NCBI RefSeq assembly: GCF_035989305.1
Contig: NZ_CP108514.1
Location: 7,234,501 to 7,298,500, forward strand
Origin: Streptomyces sp. NBC_01233
GTDB taxonomy: Bacteria > Actinomycetota > Actinomycetes > Streptomycetales > Streptomycetaceae
DNA length: 64,000 nucleotides
Reading direction: 5' to 3'
A program made the position numbers and the translations under genes. Position 1 is the first letter of the stretch, and each line of letters begins with the position of its first letter. The notes beneath the pieces are model-generated. The model saw only the letters and a program-made list of their open reading frames with translations. It searched no databases and was not told where the DNA came from. Below are positions 63,236-64,000 of the stretch, in pieces.

Positions 63236-63290
63236 GGACCGGACGCCCTGAGGACCGGACGCCCCCTGAGGACCGGACAGCCCCTGAGGG
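63233..63290. repeat. Three-copy tandem repeat after the HEPN gene
   Basis: CTGAGGACCGGACGCC occurs in three slightly varied copies of 16-18 bases, followed by CTGAGG, starting at the HEPN gene stop codon. No protein is coded here; it may be a small variable repeat. Confidence 0.65.
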
Positions 63291-63366
63291 GGGTGTCGTC
63301 GGACTTGTCAGTGCCCCGTGGCAGGCTGAAAGCCGTTGACCGAAGGTGTAGGGGGAGGGGCACGGC

Positions 63367-63426
63367 ATGGGGGATCTGGAGAGGACCGGCGCGGGGCCGG
63401 GGGAATCACGGGGGGCCCGGCGATGA
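63367..63426 (+). CDS. Possible 19-codon leader ORF before the exonuclease
   Basis: ATG 63367 follows GTAGGGGGAGGGG and opens MGDLERTGAGPGESRGARR, ending in TGA that overlaps the exonuclease ATG (ATGA). Because the exonuclease ATG itself has no ribosome site, this leader may provide translation by coupling. Confidence 0.4.
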   Translation: MGDLERTGAGPGESRGARR

Positions 63427-64000
63427 GCTGGATCAGCGGGCCGATGGTGGCCTTCGACCTGGAGACGACCGGGACCGACATCGAGTCGGACCGCATCGTC
63501 ACCGCCGCGGTGGTGGCCATGGAGCCGGACGGCCGGGTCGCGCGGACCCGCACGTGGCTGGTCGACCCCGGCGTGGCCATCCCGGAGCAGGCGTCGGCGA
63601 TCCACGGCATCTCCACGGAGCACGCCCGCACGGAGGGCGCGCCGGCCGCACCGGCGATCGCGGAGATCACGCAGACCCTCGCCGACGGGCTGAGCTCGGG
63701 CACTCCGCTCGTGGTGATGAACGCCCGCTACGACCTGTCGCTGCTGGACCGCGAGTGCCGCCGGCACGGGATCGCACCGCTGGCCGACCGGCTGCGGGGC
63801 AGGCCCGCGCACGTCATCGACCCGCTGGTCCTCGACAAGCACGCGGACCGGTACAGGAAGGGCAGGCGGACCCTCCAGGCCCTCTGCGAGCACTACGGCG
63901 TGACCCTCGACGACGCGCACAACGCGGCCGCGGACGCCCTCGCGGCGGCGCGCGCGGCGCGCCGGGTGGGCGCGCAGCACGCGTCCATAGGCTCGATCGA
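63423..64000 (+). CDS. DnaQ-like 3'-5' exonuclease, 5' part
   Basis: The first 192 residues of a DEDDh exonuclease; the gene continues beyond the window. Exo I is FDLETTGTD, Exo II NARYDLSLL and Exo III HNAAADALAAARA, providing the acidic residues and His. It resembles the DNA polymerase III epsilon subunit but is the stand-alone type of actinobacteria. ATG 63423 (MSWISGPMVAFDLE) overlaps the stop of the 19-codon leader ORF. Confidence 0.87.
   Translation, partial: MSWISGPMVAFDLETTGTDIESDRIVTAAVVAMEPDGRVARTRTWLVDPGVAIPEQASAIHGISTEHARTEGAPAAPAIAEITQTLADGLSSGTPLVVMNARYDLSLLDRECRRHGIAPLADRLRGRPAHVIDPLVLDKHADRYRKGRRTLQALCEHYGVTLDDAHNAAADALAAARAARRVGAQHASIGSI

Noticed and set aside
1..64000. CRISPR arrays, rRNA genes, riboswitches, replication origin
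   Set aside because: No regularly spaced repeats, rRNA signatures, known riboswitch cores or DnaA-box clusters were seen.

Overview
The window is high-GC actinobacterial chromosome, almost certainly Streptomyces. Supporting signs are G/C-biased third codon positions, many GTG/TTG starts, 4-base start/stop overlaps, a conservon (cvn) signalling operon, a TreY/TreZ/GlgX trehalose-glycogen set, a SAV2148-type HEPN protein and several Tat-exported enzymes. Most of it is ordinary core chromosome; a 16-kb stretch in the left third is an inserted island.

Region by region. 1-5,830: the end of hemQ (coproheme decarboxylase), a secreted S33 tripeptidyl-aminopeptidase-like hydrolase, and a two-gene operon made of a DUF692/MNIO enzyme and a TIGR04222-type membrane protein with a 60-residue Gly/Ser/Cys tail (a possible peptide-modification system), then a PTH2-like peptidyl-tRNA hydrolase. 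5,898-21,990: an island inserted in the fifth codon of an AIM24-family gene. The left end keeps the original ATG and codons for MKSDL; the right end repeats AGTGATCTT and joins the rest of the gene to a new GTG start. The island carries a Tn554-like set (three tyrosine recombinases plus a small TnpC-like protein) and a cargo of glycosyltransferase, TPR regulator, NAD-dependent epimerase and hexapeptide acyltransferase. It is decayed: recombinase 2 is frameshifted and recombinase 3 is cut in two by a second, nested 5.3-kb element. The nested element has its own integrase, an XRE protein, an 804-residue protein with eight zinc ribbons and a degenerate recombinase domain, an unknown protein and a DUF4303-like protein, mostly joined by overlapping stop/start codons.

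21,973-31,900: AIM24, a small ABC transporter, secreted proteins, a TolB-like/MFS/metallophosphoesterase operon, a polysaccharide deacetylase lipoprotein and a PhoX-family protein. 32,154-34,589: a cytochrome P450 with an unusual Lys in helix I, paired with an amidohydrolase. 34,651-39,564: OsmC, ZapE-type ATPase, RibD-C reductase, MurC and MsrB. 39,930-43,730: a conservon (histidine kinase, roadblock, DUF742, GTPase) whose kinase reading frame is broken by one base. 43,866-50,569: Tat-exported phospholipase C, alpha/beta hydrolase, tRNA-His, amidotransferase-like protein, LysR regulator and M24 peptidase. 50,601-61,661: treZ, treY and glgX with FHA, GNAT, M14 peptidase and MFS genes between them, and a deletion scar joining remnants of an lpd gene and a lysR gene. 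61,946-64,000: a HEPN-domain protein and the start of a DnaQ-like exonuclease.

All product names rest on reading motifs by eye; no database search was possible.
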